From Nitzschia sp. DOCU1 (Eukaryota; Bacillariophyta; Bacillariophyceae; Bacillariales; Bacillariaceae), in the NCBI GenBank assembly GCA_951394045.1, contig OX595990.1, positions 496,001 through 560,000 on the forward strand: a stretch of DNA of 64,000 nt, in the 5' to 3' direction. The position numbers and the translations under genes are program-made. A model generated the notes under the pieces. It ran no database searches. It saw nothing but the letters and a program-made list of their open reading frames with translations, and had not been told where the DNA came from. This document shows, one piece after another, positions 17,768-28,512 of the stretch (within the stretch, counting starts at the first letter, position 1; every line of letters starts with the position of its first letter).

Positions 17768-19531
17768 TCAAATCAACAATGAGGTCATTTCTGCTTCTTG
17801 TTGATGTGCAGGATGGGGCGGGGCGACCTCGGGCTGATCGTATGGGCCGTCATGATCTAAAAGTGCTTGCGTCGACGACGGGTCCAAGTTTGTTGTCGAC
17901 CGTGAAACATCAGTCATCATGACTTCTTTTACAAGTCGTTGTTCTGGCTCGCCAATTTCGGCCTTGTATGATGCTGCCAGCATGAATGAGGACATGGCCG
18001 TGATTTCCAGGTACAGTGGGAACGAAGAATTTCCAAACAAGTGCAGTACAAAGTAAACGATTGTCGTCAACGCCATGGTTAACAACAAAACCAGCCGAAA
18101 CAGGCGAGCATAACGGCGCAAGAGCTTGCGAGCGGCCGCTTTGCTATCCCAGTTGGCGATTTTGTTTTCCAATCGCAAAATCAAGTTGAGGCGTTCCTCT
18201 TCTGGAAGTTTTGCAGCTTTTCGCTCCAACGATTCTCGAAGGAAAGGATCATTCAACTCTTGTTGCAAGCGCTGCCTGCCACGATCCATCCGCCTTTCAA
18301 GTCGTTGCTTGGACGTCAGGAGCATGAACAAAATCAGAAGAGACGTCAGATTTACCCCCGTGAAGAAAGCATGCGAGATCTCCATGAAACCGCCGCCTTC
18401 TTCAAGTTCTAGTTCCTCCATTCTCCAAAAAGCGCCCTCGATAGCAGTCCTGCATCTGCGCGAGAGTGGAGATTTCTTCGCGTGGTAGAGTTGTACCATG
18501 CAACTGTCGGTATCATGCTCCACGAAAACTCTGTAGGGCGCCTTATAGTGAACTTGATTCGTCGCGACAGAACAAACCCATTCCCCGGGGTTGATAGACT
18601 TGAAAACAGTTGTCTGGAGGTTATTGTGGGCCAAATTGAGCAGTCGTACAAACGTAGCAGCCCATTCGTTTCTTGAATTAGACAAGTGTATGGATGGTGC
18701 ATGTGGCGTCGCCACCGTCAGATTCGGACGGCCCTCGATCTTATATTCCAAGGGCTTTTTGGGAGTGGGGTCTCCGTTTTGGATCAGATCAAGATGGTTC
18801 TTCCGAGCCAACAGTTTTTTCTCTCTTTCGTCCAGAGAAAGCCTCAACAAGCGAAAAAACTCTGCTGCGGTCCACAGCGACGGGTTTGAAAGGAATATCG
18901 CATCTTCTCGATCTGTAATACTGCCGTCCAGATTGGGTTGGTAGCCAAAGAGGCAGAAAAACATGCCAAAGTAAAATTCAATGAACCGGTACTTTTCTTC
19001 CTCGTCGAATCGATTCCCGTCCAAAGTTAATTCCAGCAACTCCCAGGCATAATCGAAGAATGCAACAACGATCTTCTTTTCTTCCTCTTCCGTAGTTTCA
19101 ACACCAGCACCTGGTCTAGAGAGCGGGGAATGATTCAGGAGCGTGCAATTCTTTGCGGGTTCCGTCATCGAATCCTCATCCTCCCGGGGATGGTCAACGT
19201 CCGAACGAAGAAATGTGCTCAAAGGATATCCAAATACGTCGTCGCATTCCCCGGTCGTGGTACTTTGTTGTGAAGGATATCCACAAAGTATCTGACTGTC
19301 GAGTAAACAGTAATCATAGGTGACTGTTTGTTGGACGCCGTAGCGACTATAAACGCCTTCAAATAGTTCAGCTGTAGACCATGATGGGGTGCTGGAGACA
19401 TGGACTCCACGGTCCGATGATGCTCGATGTTCATGAAGGACGCGAAGGCACACTGATGCAACAAACAAAAGACCCCACAGCCTCCACTCCTGAGGATGTA
19501 CAAGATACGTTTGGTTTTCATTACCTAGCAT
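17768..19531 (-). CDS. Multi-pass membrane protein of unknown family
   Basis: Start at the ATG at 19531, eight codons inside the open frame, because it is directly followed by MLGNENQTYLVHPQEWRLWG and the first membrane segment (LWGLLFVASVCLRVL). About 587 residues. A luminal or extracellular region of some 370 residues with several Cys and N-glycosylation sequons comes next. Then follow a membrane segment (GVNLTSLLILFMLL), a charged cytosolic helix (RLERRMDRGRQRLQQELNDP), a pair of membrane segments (LVLLLTMALTTIVYFVLHLF; LYLEITAMSSFMLAASY) and a cytosolic tail that ends EAEMTSLLI. That end has acidic-dileucine character, suggesting endosomal or vacuolar sorting. I do not recognise the family. 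Confidence 0.75.
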   Translation of the reverse strand: MLGNENQTYLVHPQEWRLWGLLFVASVCLRVLHEHRASSDRGVHVSSTPSWSTAELFEGVYSRYGVQQTVTYDYCLLDSQILCGYPSQQSTTTGECDDVFGYPLSTFLRSDVDHPREDEDSMTEPAKNCTLLNHSPLSRPGAGVETTEEEEKKIVVAFFDYAWELLELTLDGNRFDEEEKYRFIEFYFGMFFCLFGYQPNLDGSITDREDAIFLSNPSLWTAAEFFRLLRLSLDEREKKLLARKNHLDLIQNGDPTPKKPLEYKIEGRPNLTVATPHAPSIHLSNSRNEWAATFVRLLNLAHNNLQTTVFKSINPGEWVCSVATNQVHYKAPYRVFVEHDTDSCMVQLYHAKKSPLSRRCRTAIEGAFWRMEELELEEGGGFMEISHAFFTGVNLTSLLILFMLLTSKQRLERRMDRGRQRLQQELNDPFLRESLERKAAKLPEEERLNLILRLENKIANWDSKAAARKLLRRYARLFRLVLLLTMALTTIVYFVLHLFGNSSFPLYLEITAMSSFMLAASYKAEIGEPEQRLVKEVMMTDVSRSTTNLDPSSTQALLDHDGPYDQPEVAPPHPAHQQEAEMTSLLI

Positions 19532-20020
19532 CTTGCTCCAAATACATGTATGCATGCATATCCTTCTTTTGCGGAGAATGGGAATAGTAGGAGCGAAAGG
19601 TACAGTAGGCGACGGTAACGATGACGCTGCATCGAGTCAGTCATCCGCGTTATTGTTTAGTCGCATGCCAGATCTTTCGAGGCTTGCAGAAAAGATCGCG
19701 AAATGAGCGCTCGGGACTAACCAGTCATGAACTTCCGATGCATCCTCGACCATCCTCTACTACTAGCCGGAAGGTTTCGATACCCAATATCTCTCCACTT
19801 ACATCCGGCGTGTAGTCCTGTTGATATGTAGTTAATTTCGACTTTTTACTTCGGAATTGTAGTCACGGAGTGGGATTATATCACTGTAGCAGCTAGCTTA
19901 CCAAAGGAACCCCAAGCGTGCTGCGTCGAACGTCTGGCTCTTCGAACTTCTTACGCCGGATTTCAACAACATCCACAAACTTTTGACGGGTAAGTAGACG
20001 TTGGAGCGGCTTTACGAAAC
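19532..20020. other. Intergenic, no gene seen
   Basis: Promoter side of the multi-pass protein gene. Minus-strand reading of 19900-19990 has a few coding-like codons but no gene could be built. Confidence 0.35.
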
Positions 20021-23000
20021 CTAATCGCGCGTCTTCTCTATCAAGTCAAAGATCTTGGCCTCTACAAGATCAAAGTGACTATCATCTCCGTGGTGTTGAT
20101 CAAAGCAACGTTGTTCGGCCTCCACCGTATCCAACTTATGAACGACAGCAGAGCTTTCTGTCTAAACAGCGGAGAGAACACTGTCGGTCTGATCGGGCCA
20201 CCAAACCGGAGCGATGTCGCGCTGAATGTGGTTTGAGAAATTCACAACTCTACCATGCCCGCGAGGTTGCTCTTCGCGGGCTGACAAAGCCAAGTAAGGG
20301 ATCTCTTTCGCGAATTCGGACAGAATGGCTTCGGCTGTTGCGATGTCTTCCTCGTGCTGCAAGTACAAGTTGATGCCTATACTGTTTGAACCATCCCATA
20401 CAAGGAAAACATTGCCACCTTGCCAGAAGGATGAAATGACACATCCGTCGCCGACACCATGCACGGCTTGCTGAATAGTCGATGCCGCATCTCCATCGAG
20501 AACCCGTTCCAACGTGCTGCGAAGGCCGTTATCCACAATACTCCTAGACAGCGTCGGAAGTTCGAGCAATGGCAACAAATCGTTGCTGTCAACAACCCAT
20601 CTTGTGTTTTCGTCACCGTCGTCCTCGCTGCTCTCATCCCTGACTTGGCACCCCCATAAATCTTCAGAGCACCATACAACGTATCCTTGAACCCACACGT
20701 GTTTGTCCCGGCGTATCAAGACGCTTGTGTTGGGTTCGAATTGTGGGAGTCTTGTAGCTGCAGGATCAGCGTCGATACGACGCAGTTGATGACGTGGGAT
20801 CTCTCTTTGTAAAATACCGTCGAGTCCAATTATGCTGTACATATTGTCTTCATTGACCTCAGCAACCTGACAAGGAGCCCATATTATGTCGTTGAGATGA
20901 CGCAGCGCGGTATCTCCTTCCTTCAATGGAACCAGAGGAACCTTGAGGTCCATCTGGATGATCGTTTGATAACCGTTTGGTTGCTGACTGATCCATTGTT
21001 TGTAGGCTTCGGTGTTGTCAAAGTCTTTGGTCTTAAACCATTTCGGAGCAAAGTCACGAATATAACTCAGTTGACCACTCATGACCTGATCAACGTGGAC
21101 ATCGTTGTCCAACGTAGTCTTCACCTCGTCCAACAAACTGGCAAGCTTCTTGTAAAATTGCTCTTCTCCCGCTACGAATACGGAGTAACTTCTTCCGTCC
21201 GAGAACGAAAGTCGCGCTTCCTTCGCCGGGGCAAAAGGAGAAATCTCGGTGCGAAATCGCTCGACAAAAACTTCGCGCCACTCCTCGTCTTCTGCCAACT
21301 CTGCAACGACGACATAGTTTCTCTCGTTTAGCAGTTCCTCCCTTCCGACGATACCAGTCAGTAGGCGCAAAAACACTCGAGCCATTGTTATGGTTGCTGT
21401 AGAATCCAAAACAATGCCATTGAACTTGTGCGCCATCGACGCACGTAGCGACGCCATCATTTCCATTTCGCATTGGAATAGGAGCCTATTTGAGGAAAAC
21501 TCAGTCGCTTCGATGTTGCTACACGTGAACAACGGAATCACATCAACCGAGTTTGCTTTAAGAGCCTCCAAACTTGTGCAAACCTCATCGGCAGGTCCAC
21601 ATAGCACCACAACGGAGGGCGTGACGACGGGGATCAACTTAACCAATGCACTCCACGCAGCATTGACGTCCGTCGAGTCCATTGCACGTTCTACATTGGG
21701 AGGCGGATCGGACACGGGTTTACGAGGTCGATTCAAAATATGTGGGGTCTCGCCAACGCCACCAGGGCCAACAGTAAGAACGCGGTACGAAGAAGCCGTG
21801 TCCTCACTTCCCCCAATGCTTTTCAAGATGCCTCGTTTCAGATTGTTCGCCGTGCTTATGGCGTCCCACAGAAGCAGATCGATAGCCAGATAATTGCTTG
21901 CAGTGGAGCGTTTGCGAGCAACCACATATCCCTGGGAAAATACGAGGGCGACATCGAAGTCAAGAATGTGATCAGTAGCCCGACCATAGACTGACTCGGC
22001 CAATATTCCATTGGCTTCCAAAGCTTTACAAAGAGCTCCGAGAACTTCGTCTTTCGTCTTTACAATGCCGGAAAGCTCCTCAGCTTCAATGACCATAAGT
22101 ATGGCGTGGTTAGGATTTGCATCTTGCTTGACGAATGTCGGTGTCGTCGATGATCCGGCTGGTCGGTCGTCTAGTTCGTTGTTATCACGGAAGCTCGACC
22201 AATTGTCGAATTTGGTCTCGGGCTCAAGAGTTTGCTTCAGGTAGAGCCGATCAATACCGTGGTCGTACTGAGGAGCAGTTAGGAAGTTGATTCCATTGCT
22301 ACCAATGGTGATTGACTGACGACATATATCCGCCACATCGCAGTAATCCAAGTCAACAGTATATCTTGCGAAATTTGTAATTTCACGAATCGGAACGTCT
22401 TCTTGTTTTGAAATGATCCCGTTTGGCTTTGCGAGAAGCGGAACGACTTCCATGAGAGACATATCTGCTGTTACGGACAGAGAATTGGCAATAAGGTCCA
22501 CTAGATCCACAATGACCAAATCAAAGCTTCCAAAGTATTCGTTTGGCAAGGCCAGCAAGCTTTTTGCGGCATCTGCAAACCACCACTCCACACGAGGATC
22601 GTCGAAGTAAGGCCTGGTACCCATGTACTTGAAACTATTACGCACAACCTGCTGGTCGAGCTCCATTCCTACCACAAGCTCAAGGGAAGGATACTTCAAC
22701 ACCTCGTGCAGGATCAGGTTGGTGCCCCCACCAATGTACGCAACACGTTTAAATTCTGGAAGAAACGAGGCAGGATAGTGCACCAGGGGCTCTTGAATGA
22801 TACGAGTGGACGTACAGCAATGAAAGTCTCCGTTGAGATAAATGATAGTATGATCGTCTTCAAAGCTGTGAGAGAATACGATCTTTTGGTACTGTGAACC
22901 CATCTCGTACTTTTGGTAGCCTTCGAAATCCTCTCTACGTTCAAAACCGCCATTGTTTTCAAGATTGCATATGGGTGGATAGGTCTCGTCTGGATTTCCG

Positions 23001-24303
23001 ATGGGGTGTCTCCACTCAAGGTCATCATAATAGCGGTGGGGTGGCGGCTGTGAAGCGGTGTCTTCCTCGTCGTCGTAGTCAATTGCGTCGCCCAACTCAT
23101 CGATGGACCCATCGTAATATGACCAGATTGCGTACTGCAACGCACGACGAAGCGATTGATAGTACTCTTGAATCACGCGCCTTTCGTTTTCCGACTGAAG
23201 CGCCCCGGTAGCTTCTTGTACGTAGCTTTCCAGACGATTCAGAGAGGTGAGATGGTTCGTCATGACGTTCATCACCCCTAAGTCTGCTGCTAGTAGTAGC
23301 CCCGTCCCATTGTGGTGCCAAGTAGGGAGGTATCGGTCGGTCACTTCACCAGAATATGGATCTTTCACTGCTGCTTTGTCCAGGTCGAAAACAAGGTTCG
23401 ATATTTCCCCATCCATGTCCTGAAACTCCCAAATCCATCGTTGAGGATACTGCTCGACAAATCCGTGGTCTCGGATAATTTCTTGGGTACCGTACTTGTC
23501 GAGTATATCTTCACAATCGTCGTCCGTACATTCACCAAAAGCCTTATAAAGCTGTTCTCCTACCTCAACGTTGCGTAGTGCAAATATTTGAATATCTTCT
23601 CCGACATGAGCCGACGTAGATTCTACATTGATCCATCGACCATTCTGAACAATCAATAAAGGCAAAAAAGGAGCCGAGTAAGAGAAATTGCACACACTAT
23701 TGTAGAAACGAATCTCCCGCAAATACGTACTCTGTGATTGATCATATCCAGAAGAGGCACCATTCTTGTTTTGGTCCAACTCCTCACTAACACAAATTCA
23801 TAGGCATCTTCTTCGATCTCCTCGTCGCCTGATGATCCACCACAGAACTCCTCGAAGGACCTTCCGATAAAGGGGGACGGTAACTCCTCACCGAGGATCT
23901 TCATTAAGATAACTTCTGCTTCATCTGACCAGCGATCAGGCAGCCTTCCACGGTGAGTGCCGTCGAAGAGATAGTTAACGTAGTCTCGGAAGAATGAGTT
24001 TTCGCCTAGACGGAACTGATAGGCCAGAGAGCGAGCCAAAGCACATTCCGTCTCTGCTGGAGATTTCAGAACGCATTTGTAGGGAATTTTCATAATGGTC
24101 TCGTCTTCCTCCAAGGGTTCCTTTGCAAAAAGTCCCGTTGGACTTGTTTCATCGTTGGGATCAAGATGCCGAAACTCGACTTTGTCGGAAACGTATCCCC
24201 CATTAGCGCGAACCCATGCGATCACCGCCAACTCTCCCCCCGCCGCGGACGATGTAGCCTTCAATGCAAGGAGTAGTGTCGGAATTATCCATTGTAATAT
24301 CAT
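20021..24303 (-). CDS. SET domain + spermidine-synthase-like + AdoMetDC-like fusion protein
   Basis: Exon 1 (24303-23731) and exon 2 (from 23644) are joined across an 86-nt intron (GTACGT...TTGTTCAG) in phase 0, rebuilding the SET core MVPLLDMINHR|NGRWINVES and GEQLYKAFGE. The start gives a signal-like MILQWIIPTLLLALKATSSA. Order: SET/Rubisco-LSMT-like region (about 25-380); acidic linker; aminopropyltransferase-like Rossmann domain (about 430-670) with AYIGGGTNLILHEVLKYPSL, GMELDQQVV and FGSFDLVIVDLVDL; AdoMetDC-like domain (about 700-790) with FSQGYVVARKRSTASNYLAI; and about 550 residues more, ending with a GDG...VFLVWDG block. Against true spermidine synthases, GGGDGG is GGGTNL and the catalytic Asp region is altered. 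The AdoMetDC serine/His (SxSH) is SQGY, so neither domain looks conventionally active. The frame meets TAG at 20162. A 45-nt in-frame intron (20206-20162, pyrimidine-rich end) would extend it to 20021; otherwise it ends at 20162 with 1351 residues. Confidence 0.85.
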
Positions 24304-25085
24304 TGTTGGATTGGTAGCGCCTCTCGTCGCCTCGCAAATAGTAACAGTACCATTTCGGGGGTATCATCATTGTGGCGATCGGTGCTGATGAAGAAAGCGG
24401 TTCCAATGCCGATGGACCTCTGCATCTCCATTGATTGGACACTGGTATGTAATGTATGATATTCGCCGTGGACTGGAAACACGTGCCGCCTTTGTCGTTA
24501 TTTAGGTAGACACGTGTTCGATTTTTACAAAGGGCTGTTGTAAGTTGAAATGAATGTGGCCGGGCAGCAATACCTGTATCGTAGCTCTTTGAACCCGCGT
24601 GCCCCTCCCCCCAAAAAACGCAAGCCCACACGACTTATTCGACTAAGATACCGTCTGTGAGGCGCGCGTCGCATCTTGCAATCATCCACTCTTTCGGGAC
24701 ATTACTGATGATCCTTGCATTTGAAAGAGCCTATCGTAGGATAGAGGTTATTCGAAAGGATCAATAAATGATAGAGTGTTGTGGAAGGCAAGTTATTAGC
24801 TTCGATTCCAAAGAGAGCGTTCTGTCTGTGGCAGGTACGGTCGGTCGGTAGGAATTGCACCGCGCCTTTGGCTCTAGCTAGCTTTCGGGTGGCTACTCCG
24901 CCTTGGGCTGCCTAATAGACTGGTGGACCTATTCTTGCTGCGGTATCGTTTACTGTTTCCAGTCCTTTCTTTGTCGGACGACGTCACTTCTCCAAATGTC
25001 GGCATCCAGACAACAGGACACATCAGAGCGCAGCGTTTCCAACTTGCTACCAAAGAGGCAGTATCGCTCACGATCCCTTCCGATC
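24304..25085. other. Intergenic, no gene seen
   Basis: 780 bp between two minus-strand genes, including the promoter of the SET fusion gene. Only short frames; no repeat noted. Confidence 0.45.
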
Positions 25086-26522
25086 TCAAATCCGTTGTCT
25101 CTTGTTAGGACCTAATGGAAACGACGACACTGGATCTGCTACAGGTTGAGACTGAGTGTACTGATCGAACAAGGACGTCGAGGCATCTCTCTCTTCCATA
25201 GGAGGTGCATTGCGTTGTTTCAACCTGGATATCCTCATCGCCTGGCAAATCTTGTCGGAAGCAACCTGATCCTCGATGACCTCCCATCCCTCATTGGTTC
25301 GTTTGATAAACCTCCCACCATGCAACTTTATTTGATGCAAAACCTCCATAGCAACGACCGTCTTGTCCAGACGTTCTATTGCTTGGTCGTATAAAACCAT
25401 GTGAGAGCTTATGAGACTAGCAAATCGATCGTTCCCGGGCCATTTTTTGCTCCGTCCCATGAGCACATCCGCTGGGATGGGGAACGGAATCGTGCCAGTT
25501 CGTTCTACGGCGTCCTGCATCTCGGCCTTTCTCTGAGCCTCCTTTTGGAGTCGGTCTGATACATATGCGTCTATCGATTCTCGAGATCTTGACCCATGGC
25601 CTTCAGTGAATGAGTCCTTCAACACTATCCCGAATGTCAGCAGCTTGTACTGAGTCTCCAGTTTCGATCCAAAGTGAGTTCGTTCGCGAAGTCTATGGTC
25701 TTTCCCCACGATCAACTGCAAAAATTTGATGAATGAATTCAATAAAGGATTTCCATAGCACAAATGAAAGCCACAATTGCGCATTGGCCAATCTCCCAGC
25801 ACACCTGAACACCTCTTCAAAAAGGATATCATCTCGCCCACATTGTAATTTGCTGCTCCATAGCAGTTCACCACGTCTACAACACCGCGCTTCTGAAGTT
25901 CTTTGTCCTCCAGGGCCGTCATCACTTGGTACCATCCGTACCGTAGGAAAGACTTCCAATCATCGAAATTATACGTGGACAAGTTGAGTAGACGAACAAT
26001 TCTTCCTCGAGGGCTTTGCGGTGATAGAAAAATGTTTGCACCCCGGTTCATCCACACCATTTCCTTTTCCGTAAGATCCTCGAGTGTAATGTCTCGCGGA
26101 AGAGCCGCGTCTCCAAATAGCATTAACTTGTGTTCAAAGTGCCGGCATAACTTCGCCGCAGCTTTTGCGGCATCAAACCGGTCAGACCGAAGGAACATCA
26201 TATGAAACTTGTCGTCGGTCTCCAGTGCGGGTCTTAGGAATATCGCTCTATCCAAAGCCTTTCTGTTCGGTTTGGGAATCCTAGCGAGTTCTCTTCTCAT
26301 GTTCAAAAGGCAAGAGGCCACTAGTTCTGGCGTTTCTTCCGTGACGTCGGCAACACCATGGATTTCGTCGTACACTTGTTCTCTTTCTTGAACGGTTAGC
26401 TTGTTCAATTCTTCTGCCAGAAGGTCTTTATGGTCGAAGGTTCCAGAAGAAATGTTGGAATCGGCCTGCTCCTCCCGTCCTCGCCCCCAAGGATTGCAGA
26501 AAGCTCGAGCATCATTTTCCAT
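25086..26522 (-). CDS. CRAL-TRIO-like plus DUF6824 protein
   Basis: Start at the ATG at 26522 (MENDARAFCNPWGRG); the upstream open frame has no conserved sequence. 478 residues. Residues about 60-320 resemble the Sec14/CRAL-TRIO layout common in diatom proteins: a helical N part with FLRSDRFDAAKAAAKLCRHF, then LTVQER/LEDLTEKEMVWMNRG and an alpha/beta core (GVVDVVNCYGA). A C-terminal DUF6824 domain follows: PADVLMGRSKKWPGNDRF, YDQAIERLDKTVVAMEVLHQ, IKLHGGRFIKRTNEGWEVIE, ASDKICQAMR. DUF6824 is a diatom-rich domain proposed to bind DNA; CRAL-TRIO domains bind lipids. The tail is basic at the end (PNKRQRI), possibly nuclear. The specific role is unknown. Divergently placed to the cNMP-binding gene. 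Confidence 0.85.
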   Translation of the reverse strand: MENDARAFCNPWGRGREEQADSNISSGTFDHKDLLAEELNKLTVQEREQVYDEIHGVADVTEETPELVASCLLNMRRELARIPKPNRKALDRAIFLRPALETDDKFHMMFLRSDRFDAAKAAAKLCRHFEHKLMLFGDAALPRDITLEDLTEKEMVWMNRGANIFLSPQSPRGRIVRLLNLSTYNFDDWKSFLRYGWYQVMTALEDKELQKRGVVDVVNCYGAANYNVGEMISFLKRCSGVLGDWPMRNCGFHLCYGNPLLNSFIKFLQLIVGKDHRLRERTHFGSKLETQYKLLTFGIVLKDSFTEGHGSRSRESIDAYVSDRLQKEAQRKAEMQDAVERTGTIPFPIPADVLMGRSKKWPGNDRFASLISSHMVLYDQAIERLDKTVVAMEVLHQIKLHGGRFIKRTNEGWEVIEDQVASDKICQAMRISRLKQRNAPPMEERDASTSLFDQYTQSQPVADPVSSFPLGPNKRQRI

Positions 26523-27040
26523 GATGAAGCGGCTTTTATCCTCTGTGAAGATCTTCGCAAGTCTCGTTCCAATGATCAGGGAAGTGATAATGATGCTAAC
26601 TGAACATGCTAGGCACGCTCTTGAACCATGACCATAACGGGCATCAGCGCTCTGGCGGTCCAATGTGTGATGAGCGAATAGATAGAGGGCGAGAGACCGA
26701 TCAACCGATGCCCCCCGCGTGTCGGTCCGGACCACGAAAAAAAAGGCCTCGGGGGCATATCAACTTCAACTACGCGTGCCATCATGTTGATTGCTGGCCA
26801 CGCTCCGAACCCACCTGGTGACGTCATCTGTCAATTTACCGGTAGTCGTCTCCGGCTCTTCGGTTGCTTCGCGGTATTCCCGATCCTTTCCTCTCCATTG
26901 CTTTGCTTGCGTGGTCGGCTCGAGAAAAAGTGTATCTATTGGTGGGAGTTGCAACAAAGCAATCCCTCTCACTCTTCCGTCGAGACTTTGGTTACTATTA
27001 CGGGTCCACAAAATCATTGGTGGGTTTCCCATATCGCAAG
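26523..27040. promoter_or_regulatory. Divergent promoter with palindromic CRE
   Basis: Separates the DUF6824 gene (minus) from the cNMP-binding gene (plus). 26819-26826 reads TGACGTCA, a full cAMP-response-element palindrome and the consensus of diatom CO2/cAMP-responsive elements. It lies 215 bp upstream of the cNMP gene's ATG. A function is inferred, not shown. Confidence 0.5.
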
Positions 27041-27982
27041 ATGACCTTGCTTCATAATCTTCAGTCACTCCTGCTCCTGAGCGTACCTGGTGTCTTGTTG
27101 CAGGCTGCCCCCAAGGCCCATGGCTTGGTGACCCAGCCGTCGCCATCTCGAGCTTCTTTGGTGACTTCCGACCTATTTGGCAGGATCAGCCCACTTAGAC
27201 GTACTGGTCGAAATGCCATGTCGAGACAGCTACAGAGGCTCTCAAGGGTTTCCGCCACCGGAGATGACGACCACATGGACGTGGAAGCACTATTGGAATA
27301 TCTCGACGAGGATAACGTGGGGGAAGGAGTCACGTTTCAGGAATATCGAGAACAACAACGACGCGAGAAGTACCTCCGAGATTCCCCCATTTTCCAACGA
27401 TGCTCAGCGCCCGATGTGTCACGAATCGCCAAGGCTATGATTCTAGAGAACATCTCCAAAGGCAAAGTTTTAGTTTCTCAGGGCGACACGGGCTCTTCCA
27501 TGTACTTTCTCAAGGAAGGTAGCCTAAATGCGGTTCGGAAAGCCAATGGCACAGAGGAAATATTGACCTCCTATTCCAAGGAAGGTGAAGTGTTTGGTGA
27601 ACTTGCTCTCTTATTTGGACAGCCGCGGGCGGCGTCCATTGTGGCTTCGACAGACTCTGTCATTTATCGATTGGACAAGGCGGCCTTTTTGGACTCGGTG
27701 GTCGAATCTCCCATTTGGGACACCGCCAAGGGCATTATCTTGAAAAAATACAAGGTTCAACGCCTGAGAGACATTCTTCCCAAGGTGCGGCTCGACGAAA
27801 TTCTTGGACTCGTTCAGGCTCGTCTATTTGGCCGGTTCTCCAGCAAGAGACTTGTCGGTACCATGCGAACGTTTTCTTTGGGGGTCGCCGCGGCTCTAAC
27901 CGTCAAGTACTTGACGGTCAAGACGGCTATGATGCCCTTAGTGTACCTTTCGTTCGGGCTGCTGGCATACATGTTGAACTAG
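27041..27982 (+). CDS. Cyclic-nucleotide-binding membrane protein
   Basis: The ATG at 27041 is chosen because it opens a signal-like hydrophobic run (MTLLHNLQSLLLLSVPGVLL) and has no rival with a better context; the frame is open further up. 313 residues. After a Ser/Arg-rich stretch and an acidic helix comes one cNMP-binding domain: SPIFQRCSAPDVSRIAKAM, ISKGKVLVSQGDTGSSMYFL, and the phosphate-binding cassette GEVFGELALLFGQPRAASIV, with the Glu and Arg needed to hold cAMP or cGMP. The C terminus has two hydrophobic segments (FSLGVAAALTVKYLTV; MMPLVYLSFGLLAYML). There is no kinase or channel domain, so it is probably a membrane-attached sensor. The N terminus could direct it to the ER or plastid; no clear F at a cleavage site. 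Confidence 0.85.
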   Translation: MTLLHNLQSLLLLSVPGVLLQAAPKAHGLVTQPSPSRASLVTSDLFGRISPLRRTGRNAMSRQLQRLSRVSATGDDDHMDVEALLEYLDEDNVGEGVTFQEYREQQRREKYLRDSPIFQRCSAPDVSRIAKAMILENISKGKVLVSQGDTGSSMYFLKEGSLNAVRKANGTEEILTSYSKEGEVFGELALLFGQPRAASIVASTDSVIYRLDKAAFLDSVVESPIWDTAKGIILKKYKVQRLRDILPKVRLDEILGLVQARLFGRFSSKRLVGTMRTFSLGVAAALTVKYLTVKTAMMPLVYLSFGLLAYMLN

Positions 27983-28512
27983 GATGATGATTCCCGAGTC
28001 GAATAAACTTGGTCGGCTTTTGCGCGATGCCCGCCACGGCGCCCCCAAATTTCTGCCCATGGGAAATATCCACACATTCACGCACACATTGCTCTCCGTT
28101 TCTATACTATACAATCCACGTTGGATAGGTCTTCTTTGATATTGCCAACGCGGTGTTTTTCGTCGATGGAGAACGGCCAGCATGGTACTGGTGAGAGAAC
28201 GTTGGTGTTGAATGGCTTGATTCATTACAATACCCTTCTATTCGACGCCATGGATACGGGCGAACGATCTAATGCATGATTTCACTCAACTAGCAACTAG
28301 TAGTTAATCTAGCTTACATTTCCTGGCGTTATTTGATGCCTCTGTTCAAGTTTGACGGACTCCTTCCAAAGAATGGTTGGTTGCATGATGGTCATGTTTA
28401 TTTGCTCACCTATAAAGCATACCCAAGTACATACAGGGTATAGAAAGCCCGCCGGGCGTCAACGCGCATCGGTGATTGCGCTGGGTCCCGCGAAGTGTTC
28501 TTTGTTCGTTCG
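27983..28512. other. Intergenic, no gene seen
   Basis: Two plus-strand genes in a row; 3' flank and promoter, no distinctive element found. Confidence 0.45.

Noticed and set aside
23645..23779. N-terminal 45 codons of the 1205-codon frame (MDQNKNGASSGYDQ)
   Set aside because: This is intron sequence and the end of exon 1 read in another frame; splicing to the SET exon gives the conserved MINHR/NGRW junction.
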